A stretch of 26,133 bases of DNA from JBQTJN01 sp052387095 (lineage in GTDB: Bacteria > Pseudomonadota > Alphaproteobacteria > Micavibrionales > Micavibrionaceae). Location of the stretch: NCBI GenBank assembly GCA_052387095.1, contig JBQTJN010000081.1:1-26133 (forward strand). Direction: 5' to 3'. Within the stretch, counting starts at the first letter, position 1. Each line of letters opens with the position of its first letter. Under the pieces are notes generated by a model. That model was not told the DNA's origin and did not search any database. It saw nothing but the letters and a program-made list of their open reading frames with translations. Shown here piece by piece: positions 16,223-23,029 of this stretch. The translations under genes were made by a program, and so were the position numbers.

Positions 16223-16315
16223 CGTCATTGCGAGGAGCGTAGCGACGTGGCAATCCAGAATAGTTATTGTGGCCCCTGGATCGCCACGCAACCTTGCAGG
16301 TTGCTCGCGATGACG
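16223..16315. repeat. Palindromic repeat, GTCATTGCGAG family, copy 4
   Basis: The arms CGTCATTGCGAG (16223-16234) and CTCGCGATGACG (16304-16315) match except at one position. The interior, with GTGGCAATCCAGAA, then GTGGCCCCTGGATCGCCACG, closely matches the copy at 21365, defining a subtype separate from copies 4488 and 22014. Confidence 0.85.
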
Positions 16316-16391
16316 ATAATTCTTGACCTACGCATGATTCCCCGGCTATGAAGGGCCACATCCCGAAGCCAGAGAAGAGAGAGTACCTGCC

Positions 16392-16517
16392 ATGTTCAAG
16401 GACCTTTTTGATTTCAGCAAAACGCGTACCCTGAAAGAATCCGTCGGATTTTTCATTTTTCACAGCACGTTAGTGCTCGGCTTCATGGCCGTGCTCAACG
16501 CTTTTGGAATTGCTTAA
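16392..16517 (+). CDS. 41-residue membrane peptide, short paralogue of the 15806 protein
   Basis: A 41-residue frame with an ATG at 16392, a purine-rich AGAAGAGAGAG stretch about ten bases upstream, and a TAA at 16515. The product starts MFKDLFDFSKTRTLKESVGF and continues into one membrane segment ending at FGIA. It aligns without gaps to residues 1-38 of the 15806 protein with about ten identities, including Met-Phe, Arg12, Glu16, Gly19-Phe20 and Gly30. That similarity is the main reason to believe it is a gene. It lacks the second and third helices. Its last 23 bases overlap the end of the convergent dsbB. Function unknown. Confidence 0.65.
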   Translation: MFKDLFDFSKTRTLKESVGFFIFHSTLVLGFMAVLNAFGIA

Positions 16518-16998
16518 TTAGCGCATAAACCAGCAAGCCGGCAATAGAAGCGCACATAAGTGCGTTGTAGTTTGCCATGGATAAGCCCAGCAGAGGGTCG
16601 GCCCACGGGATTTCATCGCAGCGCGCGGCCTTGCCTGCCATGATGGATTGCAACAGGTCTTTATCCCGCGCTTCGAAGCTGACAGCACAGCCCTCGAACA
16701 TTGAACGCCACAGCTTGCGTTCCACGCCGGAATGATAGGCGGCGATAATGGCATTGGCGGCAAAAACCAGCGCATCAAGGGCCAGCAGGGCGCGCACCGT
16801 GTCAGGTTTTTTCAAGGCCCATAGCCCTATAGCCGCAATCAGAATCGCGGCGGCAAAGGGTACGCGCTGATAGAGACAGAGCTGGCAGGGCGCGAGGCCA
16901 TAGACGAATTGCGCGGTAAAGGCGGCAGCCAGCGCCAAAGCGGAAACGCCTATAACGCCGATGAAAACACAGGCCGGGTTGGCGAGGCATTGTTTCAT
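16495..16998 (-). CDS. dsbB: DsbB-family disulfide bond oxidoreductase
   Basis: A 167-residue inner-membrane protein of the DsbB family, which passes electrons from the periplasmic oxidase DsbA to quinones. Four membrane helices can be traced. The first cysteine pair is Cys38/Cys41 in APCQLCLYQR, near the end of helix 1. The second is Cys104 (FEGCAV) and Cys127 (ARCDEIPW) in the large periplasmic loop. The Arg after the first pair, needed for quinone contact in E. coli, is present. AGGGG precedes the ATG. It follows exoD by 11 bases on the same strand, so the two are probably one operon. No dsbA is in the window. Confidence 0.9.
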   Translation of the reverse strand: MKQCLANPACVFIGVIGVSALALAAAFTAQFVYGLAPCQLCLYQRVPFAAAILIAAIGLWALKKPDTVRALLALDALVFAANAIIAAYHSGVERKLWRSMFEGCAVSFEARDKDLLQSIMAGKAARCDEIPWADPLLGLSMANYNALMCASIAGLLVYALIKQFQKR

Positions 16999-17009
16999 GT
17001 CAGCCCCTA

Positions 17010-17612
17010 TTATTTCAGGAATTCCAGCAGCAGCGCAACACCCTCGACGCCCAGGAAGGCCAACAGAAAAACCCAGGTGAGGCCAATTATAGCAGAGAGG
17101 ATGGCGATCATTCCGTCATGCATCATAATGCCAATGCACATCACAACGATACAGGTGGCCGGGACTTTATTCGTCAGCGGAAATGGCAAGGCAATGCAAA
17201 GCGCCATGATAAGTACGGAAAAAGCGGTGAAGCGCAGCGCCGTTCCATGCGTGGCGAATTGTAGGCGCGGTTTCATGATATATTCGGCGCGGCGAATCCA
17301 CGGCGTGGCAAAGGTGACCATCTTTTCCAATGTAGCACGGGTCAGGGTTTTTTCGCAGATGACGCGGGGGAGCCAGGGCTGTTTATGCCCGGCCACGCGC
17401 GGAAGACTGAGGAAGATAATCGGGATCACGAGGATAGTGCTGAAACCGGGTGGGTTGGGGATCGGCAGGGCGATGAAAAAGGCAAAAACCATCATCAGCA
17501 TTTCAAAGCTGCCGCGCGGCATGGCTTTCATAATGCTGTCAACCGAAAGGGTCTCACCCTCCAGAGCGGTGTAAAGGTCGGCGAGGGCGGCGGAGAGGGA
17601 TGGGCGCGTCAT
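17010..17612 (-). CDS. exoD: ExoD-family membrane protein
   Basis: A 200-residue multi-helix membrane protein of the ExoD family, first linked to exopolysaccharide production and alkali tolerance in rhizobia. Diagnostic parts are the N-terminal SVDSIMKAMPRGSFEMLMM helix, ALPIPNPPGFSTILVIPIIF, then LPRVAGHKQPWLP and LPFPLTNKVPATCIVVMC. The ATG at 17612 is chosen because the open frame upstream runs back through the tRNA-Leu gene and adds 37 residues unlike the family. The upstream ribosome site is weak. It is the first gene of a likely exoD-dsbB unit. The molecular role of the family is not established. Confidence 0.85.
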   Translation of the reverse strand: MTRPSLSAALADLYTALEGETLSVDSIMKAMPRGSFEMLMMVFAFFIALPIPNPPGFSTILVIPIIFLSLPRVAGHKQPWLPRVICEKTLTRATLEKMVTFATPWIRRAEYIMKPRLQFATHGTALRFTAFSVLIMALCIALPFPLTNKVPATCIVVMCIGIMMHDGMIAILSAIIGLTWVFLLAFLGVEGVALLLEFLK

Positions 17613-17672
17613 GTTGATTCTTTTTACAGGATCGGCTACATAACGGGAAGTCCTATCAACGTATTTAAAAGT

Positions 17673-17756
17673 GCCCCTGTGGTGGAATGGTAGACGCGCT
17701 CGACTCAAAATCGAGTGCCGCAAGGCGTGTTGGTTCGAGTCCGACCAGGGGCACCA
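17673..17756 (+). tRNA. tRNA-Leu (anticodon CAA)
   Basis: The acceptor stem GCCCCTG (17673-17679) pairs with CAGGGGC (17746-17752), followed by A and an encoded CCA. The anticodon arm is CTCGA, loop CTCAAAA, TCGAG, giving anticodon CAA (reads UUG). A long variable arm (around GCCGCAAGGC) and a T arm with GGTTCGAGTCC fit a class II leucine tRNA. Confidence 0.96.
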
Positions 17757-17764
17757 CCTATTCT

Positions 17765-17916
17765 CTAGAACGCTTTACCCAATCCCATCGTGAGTTTGTA
17801 ATCGCTATCGGAATGATCTTGCCGCGGCCGCCCAGATTGGTCTGTTGCGAGCCTTTTGCGCCATGCATGTAGGTGGCGCTGACATCGAACGCACGCCCTT
17901 CTTTATAAGGGGCGCA
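17765..17916 (-). pseudogene. Decayed 3' end of an outer-membrane beta-barrel protein
   Basis: Reading leftwards, about 33 codons follow an in-frame TAA at 17917-17919. They include the alternating-residue stretch AFDVSATYMHGAKGSQQTNL. After a one-base frame change near 17811 the reading continues as SDSDYKLTMGLGKAF and stop. Ending in Phe after alternating polar and hydrophobic residues is the classic C-terminal signal of outer-membrane barrels. The rest of the gene is absent: its place is taken by the Gly/Ala-rich gene that ends at 17943. It is a remnant next to tRNA-Leu. The barrel identity is an inference from pattern, and the family is not recognised. Confidence 0.55.
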
Positions 17917-17942
17917 TTAGAATGACAATACAGATTGTGTGC

Positions 17943-18329
17943 TTATCCAGCGACAGGTGCGAAGAGCGCCGTGTTCATTGCGGAAAAAGGCGCGCTGCCT
18001 GTGGAGACGGCATTAAATCCGGCCGTCAATACAGCTGCGCCACTATTGAACAAAGCTCCAAAACCACTGAAAATTTTTGTCAACCCTGCAGTGAGACCGA
18101 TTTCACCCGTTGTGCTGGTGAAAAGTGTGGCCCAGAAAGAACCCAATACTGATGCATTTGTAGCACCGGCCGTTGCGAATGCGCCCCCGGCAACGGCCCC
18201 GGTTATGGGTAAAAGAAGCATGCCCCCCGCTGTGGCTATTGTTCCAATGGCACCCAATGTAAAGATTTTTTTTAAAAATCCTGCGCCAGGCACCAGATTC
18301 TTGATGGTTTCGGCGCCTGGTATGGCCAT
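17943..18329 (-). CDS. Gly/Ala-rich hydrophobic small protein, unknown (possible pore-former)
   Basis: A 128-residue protein with AAGGAG well placed before the ATG at 18329 and an AT-rich upstream region containing a TATAAT on the minus strand (18375-18370). It is dominated by Gly, Ala, Thr, Ser and Phe, with few charges: three Lys and no Arg after residue 9, and acidic residues almost absent. Gly-zipper-like stretches occur at 26-52 (LGAIGTIATAGGMLLLPITG and on), 76-95 and 96-110. No Sec signal peptide is evident. Such composition is seen in membrane-inserting peptides, including class II bacteriocin-like proteins, but no family match is claimed. It sits between uvrA and the porin remnant. 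Confidence 0.65.
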   Translation of the reverse strand: MAIPGAETIKNLVPGAGFLKKIFTLGAIGTIATAGGMLLLPITGAVAGGAFATAGATNASVLGSFWATLFTSTTGEIGLTAGLTKIFSGFGALFNSGAAVLTAGFNAVSTGSAPFSAMNTALFAPVAG

Positions 18330-18410
18330 GCAATTCTCCTTATAATTAAAAGGGGAAGATAACTTAAAAATTATAAAAAATCAAATTTTTATGAAAAATA
18401 CGAGAGCGGG

Positions 18411-21269
18411 TTATTCTGCTGCGATCCGCTGGATTTTGGCTGTGCGGGCGAGCAGGGGTTTAAGGTACTGACCTGTATAGCTTTCCTTCACTTTGCAAAT
18501 GTCTTCGGGCGTGCCGGCGGCGATAACCTGACCGCCTTTATCGCCCCCTTCGGGGCCGATATCGATCAGGTAGTCGGCGGTTTTGATCACGTCGAGATTA
18601 TGTTCGATGACAACGACAGTATTGCCCTGGTCAACCAGCGTGTGCAGAACCTCGAGCAGTTTTTTGACATCTTCGACATGCAGGCCGTTGGTTGGTTCGT
18701 CGAGGATGTAGAGCGTTTTGCCGGTCGAACGTTTTGAAAGTTCTTTTGAAAGTTTCACGCGCTGCGCTTCGCCGCCGGAGAGGGTTGTCGCCTGCTGGCC
18801 GACATGGATGTAGCCAAGTCCGACGGATTTGAGCGTGTCCATTTTATCGCGGATCGATGGCACCGCTTTGAAGAAGTCGGCGGATTCCTCGACGGTCATT
18901 TCAAGGACGTTGGCGATGGATTTATCCTTATACTTGATTTCCAGTGTTTCGCGGTTATAGCGCTTGCCATCACATGTGTCGCAGGTGACGTAAACATCGG
19001 GCAGGAAATGCATCTCGATTTTAATCAGGCCGTCGCCCTGGCAATCTTCGCAGCGTCCGCCCTTCACGTTGAACGAAAAACGGCCGGGACCGTAGCCGCG
19101 CGCCCTAGCTTCGGGCAGGCCGGCGAACCATTCGCGGATCGGGGTGAAGGCGCCTGTGTAGGTAGCGGGGTTGGAGCGCGGCGTGCGGCCGATGGGTGAC
19201 TGGTCGATATCAATGACCTTGTCGACGAATTCGAGCCCGGTGATCTGTTTGTGCGGCAGAGGCTGCTCGCGTGAACCCATGAGAGTTTTGCTGGCGGCGC
19301 GGTAGAGCGTGTCGATGGTCAGCGTTGATTTGCCGGAACCGGAGACACCGGTGACGCAGGTAAATGTGCCGAGCGGTATCGAAGCGCTCACGTTCTGCAG
19401 GTTGTTGCCGGTGGCGCCGATGATTTTAATCGCCTGTTTAGGCTTGCCGGGCCGGCGTTTATGCGGTACGGGAATGACGCGCGCGCCCGTCATGTATTGT
19501 GCAGTAATAGATTTCTTGTTCCTGAAAACAGTTTCGGGTTTGCCGGCCGCAACGATCTCACCGCCGCGCGCGCCGGCACCGGGGCCCATATCGATCAGGT
19601 AATCGGCGCTGCGGATCGCGTCTTCATCGTGTTCGACAACCAGCACCGTGTTGCCGAGATCGCGCAGGCGTTTCAATGTTTCCAGCAGGCGGTGATTGTC
19701 GCGCTGGTGCAGGCCGATGGACGGCTCATCCAGAACGTAGAGAACGCCTGTAAGTCCTGAGCCGATCTGCGAAGCGAGGCGAATGCGCTGGCTCTCGCCG
19801 CCCGAAAGCGTGCCCGAGGCGCGGCCCAGCGAGAGGTAATCGAGGCCCACATTCATGAGGAAGGTCAGGCGTTCATTGATTTCCTTCAGGATCCGTACGG
19901 CGATTTCCTGGTGCTTCTTGGAGAGATTTTTGTTAAGTGCGGCAAACCATTGCGAAGCTTCCTCGATGGAAAGCTGTGAAATCTCGCTGATGTCTTTCTT
20001 CTGGATTTTAACGGCGAGCGCTTCCGGTTTCAGGCGCTGGCCCTTGCAGTCATCGCAAAGCGCGGTGGATTCATATTTTTCCAGATTTTCCTGGACCGAG
20101 GCGCTTTCAGTTTCGAGCATGCGGCGTTGCAGGTTATTTACTACACCTTCGAACGGCTTGTGGCTGCGGAACGTATTTTTCTGGTCTTCGTAAACGATCC
20201 TGATTTTTTTCTTGCCGGAACCGTAGAGCAGGATTTTCTGGACTTTTTCCGGAAGCTTGTTAAATGGCGTGGTGGTTTTGGCCTTGTAATGCGCCAGCAC
20301 CTGTTCCAGCGCCTGCTGGTAATAATAAGAGAAGGCTTTCGACCAGGGTTCGATCGCGCCTTGCGCGACGGATTTGGTACGGTCCGGCACAACGAGATCC
20401 TCGTCGATGTTCATGGTGATGCCGAGCCCATCGCAGCCGGGGCAGGCGCCGTGCGGGTTGTTGAAAGAAAACAGGCGCGGTTCGATTTCGGAGATCGTGA
20501 AGCCCGAAACCGGGCAGGCGAATTTCTCGGAATAGAGAGTCTGGTCTTTGGTGTCGGCATTTTCGACGATGATCAGCCCCTCGGCGAGGCGCAAGGCGGT
20601 TTCAACTGAATCGGCAAGGCGATTGCCGAGATCCTCACGCAGCACGAGGCGGTCGACGACGACCTCGATATTATGTTTGAGTTTCTTGTTAAGTTCGGGG
20701 ACTTCGGCAATCTCGTATAATTTCCCGTCGATCTTTACGCGCTGGAAGCCCTTTGCGCGCAGTTCTTTCATTTCCTTTTTGTATTCACCCTTGCGGCCGC
20801 GCACGATGGGGGCAAGGATGTAAAGCCGCGTGTCCGGCTTCATTTTCTGAATGCGCTGGACGATTTCGGAGGCGTTCTGGCTCTCGATGGGCAGGCCGGT
20901 GGCGGGCGAATAGGGAATACCGACCCGCGCCCAGAGAAGGCGCATGTAATCGTAAATTTCGGTGACGGTGGCAACGGTCGAGCGGGGGTTCTTGGAAGTT
21001 GTTTTTTGCTCGATGGAAATGGCCGGAGACAGACCTTCAATGGAATCGACATCGGGCTTTTGCATCAACTCCAGGAACTGGCGGGCATAGGCCGAAAGGC
21101 TTTCGACATAACGCCGCTGGCCTTCCGCATAAATTGTGTCAAAGGCCAGGGACGACTTGCCCGACCCGGACAGACCCGTCAGCACAATCAGCTGATCGCG
21201 CGGCATGTCGATATCGACATTTTTCAAATTATGTTCGCGGGCGCCGCGAATGCTTATGGTCTTGAGCAT
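18411..21269 (-). CDS. uvrA: Excinuclease ABC subunit A
   Basis: A full-length 952-residue UvrA, the damage-recognition ATPase of nucleotide excision repair that loads UvrB. The first ATPase half has the Walker A motif TGLSGSGKSS (31-40) with signature LSGGESQRIRLASQ; the second has TGVSGSGKSTL with LSGGEAQRVKLSKE. Zinc-binding Cys pairs are visible at CPVSG, CPGC, CDDC and, in the second half, CEDC and CDTC (the latter around KIEMHFLPDVYVTCDTCDG). Both Walker B/switch segments are intact (YVLDEPSIGLH and YILDEPTNGLH). The ATG at 21269 has only a weak A-rich ribosome site. No GTTC-N7-GTTC LexA box is seen upstream. It is divergent from ssb. Confidence 0.97.
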   Translation of the reverse strand: MLKTISIRGAREHNLKNVDIDMPRDQLIVLTGLSGSGKSSLAFDTIYAEGQRRYVESLSAYARQFLELMQKPDVDSIEGLSPAISIEQKTTSKNPRSTVATVTEIYDYMRLLWARVGIPYSPATGLPIESQNASEIVQRIQKMKPDTRLYILAPIVRGRKGEYKKEMKELRAKGFQRVKIDGKLYEIAEVPELNKKLKHNIEVVVDRLVLREDLGNRLADSVETALRLAEGLIIVENADTKDQTLYSEKFACPVSGFTISEIEPRLFSFNNPHGACPGCDGLGITMNIDEDLVVPDRTKSVAQGAIEPWSKAFSYYYQQALEQVLAHYKAKTTTPFNKLPEKVQKILLYGSGKKKIRIVYEDQKNTFRSHKPFEGVVNNLQRRMLETESASVQENLEKYESTALCDDCKGQRLKPEALAVKIQKKDISEISQLSIEEASQWFAALNKNLSKKHQEIAVRILKEINERLTFLMNVGLDYLSLGRASGTLSGGESQRIRLASQIGSGLTGVLYVLDEPSIGLHQRDNHRLLETLKRLRDLGNTVLVVEHDEDAIRSADYLIDMGPGAGARGGEIVAAGKPETVFRNKKSITAQYMTGARVIPVPHKRRPGKPKQAIKIIGATGNNLQNVSASIPLGTFTCVTGVSGSGKSTLTIDTLYRAASKTLMGSREQPLPHKQITGLEFVDKVIDIDQSPIGRTPRSNPATYTGAFTPIREWFAGLPEARARGYGPGRFSFNVKGGRCEDCQGDGLIKIEMHFLPDVYVTCDTCDGKRYNRETLEIKYKDKSIANVLEMTVEESADFFKAVPSIRDKMDTLKSVGLGYIHVGQQATTLSGGEAQRVKLSKELSKRSTGKTLYILDEPTNGLHVEDVKKLLEVLHTLVDQGNTVVVIEHNLDVIKTADYLIDIGPEGGDKGGQVIAAGTPEDICKVKESYTGQYLKPLLARTAKIQRIAAE

Positions 21270-21364
21270 ATGTAATTTTTTCTTTTTCGTGCCTCCGGTC
21301 GTCCCGACCTCCGGTTACTCCACAACTTATATGGGGTTAAACCGGGAAAAGGCAAACCTCTTTT

Positions 21365-21465
21365 AACCGTCATTGCGAGGAGGGCGAAGCCCGACGGGGC
21401 AATCCAGAATGGTGGTTGTGGCCCCTGGATCGCCACGCTCTCTCCGTTCGCTCGCGATGACGGTT
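21365..21465. repeat. Palindromic repeat, GTCATTGCGAG family, copy 5
   Basis: Outer arms AACCGTCATTGCGAG (21365-21379) and CTCGCGATGACGGTT (21451-21465) differ at one position. The interior shares GGCAATCCAGAA and GTGGCCCCTGGATCGCCACGC with the copy at 16223. It lies between uvrA and ssb, directly upstream of the ssb promoter. Confidence 0.88.
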
Positions 21466-21472
21466 TGAGGTA

Positions 21473-21500
21473 TTGATTTTGACCTATAGGGCTTTATACT
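21473..21500 (+). promoter_or_regulatory. Probable ssb promoter
   Basis: TTGATT (21473-21478) and TATACT (21495-21500) are spaced by 16 bases. The start of transcription would be near 21507, giving a leader of about 30 bases. It begins eight bases after the end of the repeat. Confidence 0.5.
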
Positions 21501-21536
21501 CCGCGTATCATTCATTTACGGAAAGAGATTCGGACC

Positions 21537-22001
21537 ATGGCAGGCAGCGTTAATAAAGTCATTATTGTGGGTAACCTCGGTAAAGATCCCGAGGTGCGTT
21601 CGATGCAGTCGGGCGATGAGGTCGTGAACTTGTCGATCGCCACTTCCGAGAGCTGGAAAGACAAGGCGACCGGTGAGCGCAAGGAAAAATCCGAATGGCA
21701 CCGCGTCGTTATCTGGAACCAGGGACTGGTGAAAATCGCCAAGAGCTACTTGAAAAAAGGCGCCAAGGTTTATATCGAGGGGCAACTTGAGACCCGCAAG
21801 TGGACCGACAAGGACGGTGTCGAGAAATATTCGACGGAAGTTGTCCTGCGCCCGTACCGCGGCGAGCTGACCATGCTGGACAGCAAGGGCGGCGGTGGCG
21901 GCTCATCCTTTCAGGATAATGGCGGCGGTGGCGGGGGCTTCGAAAATAAATCTTCCGGCAGCGGTGGCGGCAATGATTTTGACGATGAAATACCATTTTG
22001 A
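21537..22001 (+). CDS. ssb: Single-stranded DNA-binding protein
   Basis: A 154-residue SSB. The OB-fold spans about residues 4-112: VNKVIIVGNLGKDPEVRSM, ATSESWKDK, EWHRVVIWNQ, YLKKGAKVYIEGQLETRKW, VVLRPYRGELTMLD. A Gly-rich, poorly ordered linker follows (about 117-146). The acidic tip DFDDEIPF is the docking site for SSB partners such as RecQ, PriA and polymerase III chi. Length and layout are normal. GGAAAGAG precedes the ATG. The stop codon overlaps the ATG of the DUF2059 gene by one base (TGATGA). Confidence 0.97.
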   Translation: MAGSVNKVIIVGNLGKDPEVRSMQSGDEVVNLSIATSESWKDKATGERKEKSEWHRVVIWNQGLVKIAKSYLKKGAKVYIEGQLETRKWTDKDGVEKYSTEVVLRPYRGELTMLDSKGGGGGSSFQDNGGGGGGFENKSSGSGGGNDFDDEIPF

Positions 22002-22513
22002 TGAATATTAAGACGTCATTGCGAGGAGGCTGCAAGCCGACGAAGCAATCCAGTTTTTGGATTGCGGCCTCTGGATTGCTTCGCTCTCTTCGTTCGCTCG
22101 CAATGACGGCCTTGTTTGTGCTAATTGCGATGACGCAGGCTTTCGCGCAGGGACAGCAGGCGGATTTTGAAGCAAGGCTGGCGCTGGCGAAGAAAATGCA
22201 TGAACTGCAGCCGGCGAAGGAGCAGGTCTGGTCGGCGATCGACCAGGTTTCGCTGCAGCAGCCCGAAAGCGAGCGCGAGATTTTCGTGACCAAGATGCGT
22301 GAGATCCTGAACTACAAGGCCATTGAGAAAGTCTCTATTGATGCGATGGTCGAGACTTACACCGCGCCGGAGCTGGAGGCGATGGTGGAGTACTATGCCA
22401 AGCCTGAGGCTATTTCCGCGTCGAAGAAAATCGGCGTTTATTCCCAGAAGGTCTACCCGGAAATCCTTAAAATGCTGGATCAGGCGATGATGAAGTTAAG
22501 GACCGGCGGTTAA
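22001..22513 (+). CDS. DUF2059 periplasmic protein with repeat-derived N-terminus
   Basis: A 170-residue protein. The C-terminal part (about 75-165: FVTKMREILNYKAIEKVSID, MVETYTAPELEAMVEYYAKP, then EAISASKKIGVYSQKV) matches DUF2059, a family of secreted helical proteins of unknown function. The start is uncertain. The ATG at 22001 overlaps the ssb stop, allowing coupling, and codes through a palindromic repeat to give an Arg-containing region (LLRSLRSLAMTALFVLIAMT) before a cleavage site at AFA-QG (after residue 49). The alternative ATG at 22103 lies inside the repeat's right arm, has no ribosome site, and gives a 17-residue signal lacking basic residues. Either way the export signal begins in repeat sequence. 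Confidence 0.78.
   Translation: MNIKTSLRGGCKPTKQSSFWIAASGLLRSLRSLAMTALFVLIAMTQAFAQGQQADFEARLALAKKMHELQPAKEQVWSAIDQVSLQQPESEREIFVTKMREILNYKAIEKVSIDAMVETYTAPELEAMVEYYAKPEAISASKKIGVYSQKVYPEILKMLDQAMMKLRTGG
22014..22108. repeat. Palindromic repeat, GTCATTGCGAG family, copy 6 (in frame within a CDS)
   Basis: CGTCATTGCGAG (22014-22025) and CTCGCAATGACG (22097-22108) are perfect inverted arms. Inner GAAGCAATCCAG and CTGGATTGCTTC form a second stem. Unlike the other copies it lies in open reading frame with a protein gene and carries that gene's candidate start codon (22103). Confidence 0.9.
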
Positions 22514-22840
22514 AGTCTCAAAAGTTCGTCGAGGCTTAAGGGGTTTTTCCGGAACTTGTTCCAAAGCACCAGAGCTCGTATTGTATTTATAGTGTAGAGG
22601 TTTTTCACCGAAGGGGGTGCCGCCGAAAAATGTTTTGGTAACCGATACATGTTCGGGGTACGGATGTTCTTTTAAAATATCTTCAGCCGTTACGCCTCCA
22701 TAAATAGGAAAACCCTGATCCTCTATGTGAATAAGCGTAACTTTTCCTGCACCTATTTCGTGAATAGCGTGAATTTTATTGAAAGCCAGATTGGCGCCGG
22801 AAAAACTTTTAGCAAGGCTATTTTCTTCAATATTAGACAT
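22496..22840 (-). CDS. Unknown 114-residue protein in an AT-rich island
   Basis: A 114-residue frame with AAAGAG before the ATG at 22840 and a promoter-like TTGACA upstream. The product is soluble-looking, with a mixed start (NLAFNKIHAIHEIGAGKVTL), a central GFPIYGGVTAEDILKEHPYP and a Lys/Pro/Arg-rich end. I recognise no family. The gene and its upstream region are visibly richer in A and T than ssb and gyrA on either side, which could mean recent acquisition. Its last 18 bases overlap the 3' end of the convergent DUF2059 gene. The promoter, ribosome site and uninterrupted frame support it being real. Confidence 0.6.
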   Translation of the reverse strand: MSNIEENSLAKSFSGANLAFNKIHAIHEIGAGKVTLIHIEDQGFPIYGGVTAEDILKEHPYPEHVSVTKTFFGGTPFGEKPLHYKYNTSSGALEQVPEKPLKPRRTFETLTAGP

Positions 22841-22866
22841 GAATCTCTTTCTTTCTTAAAATATAT

Positions 22867-22895
22867 TACATAAACTAATATAATTATTCTGTCAA
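22867..22895 (-). promoter_or_regulatory. Possible promoter of the 22496-22840 gene
   Basis: On the minus strand a perfect TTGACA (22895-22890) is followed after 17 bases by TATGTA (22872-22867) in very AT-rich DNA. The -10 match is only partial. The leader would be about 20 bases. Confidence 0.4.
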
Positions 22896-23029
22896 ATATT
22901 TTTTGCTGTAAAATTTGAGCCCCTCCTTTAATCACTAAATAAGATTAAAACTGTGAAATTCCGGCCATTTTTCGTTGTTCCAAGTTCTCCAATTTGCTAC
23001 TCCTAGGGCTCACAAACTCAGGATTCCGA

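Noticed and set aside
16909..17574. 221-residue plus-strand frame across exoD and the start of dsbB
   Set aside because: It is antisense to two recognisable genes and has no ribosome binding site.
17613..17723. 37-residue N-terminal extension of ExoD
   Set aside because: It reads backwards through tRNA-Leu and does not resemble the family; the ATG at 17612 gives the normal N-terminus.
21270..21536. LexA/SOS box between uvrA and ssb
   Set aside because: I looked for GTTC-N7-GTTC and GAAC-N7-GAAC and found neither, so SOS control is not claimed.
4488..22108. CRISPR array from the recurring repeats
   Set aside because: The copies are kilobases apart, palindromic and variable inside, with no regular spacers and no cas genes.
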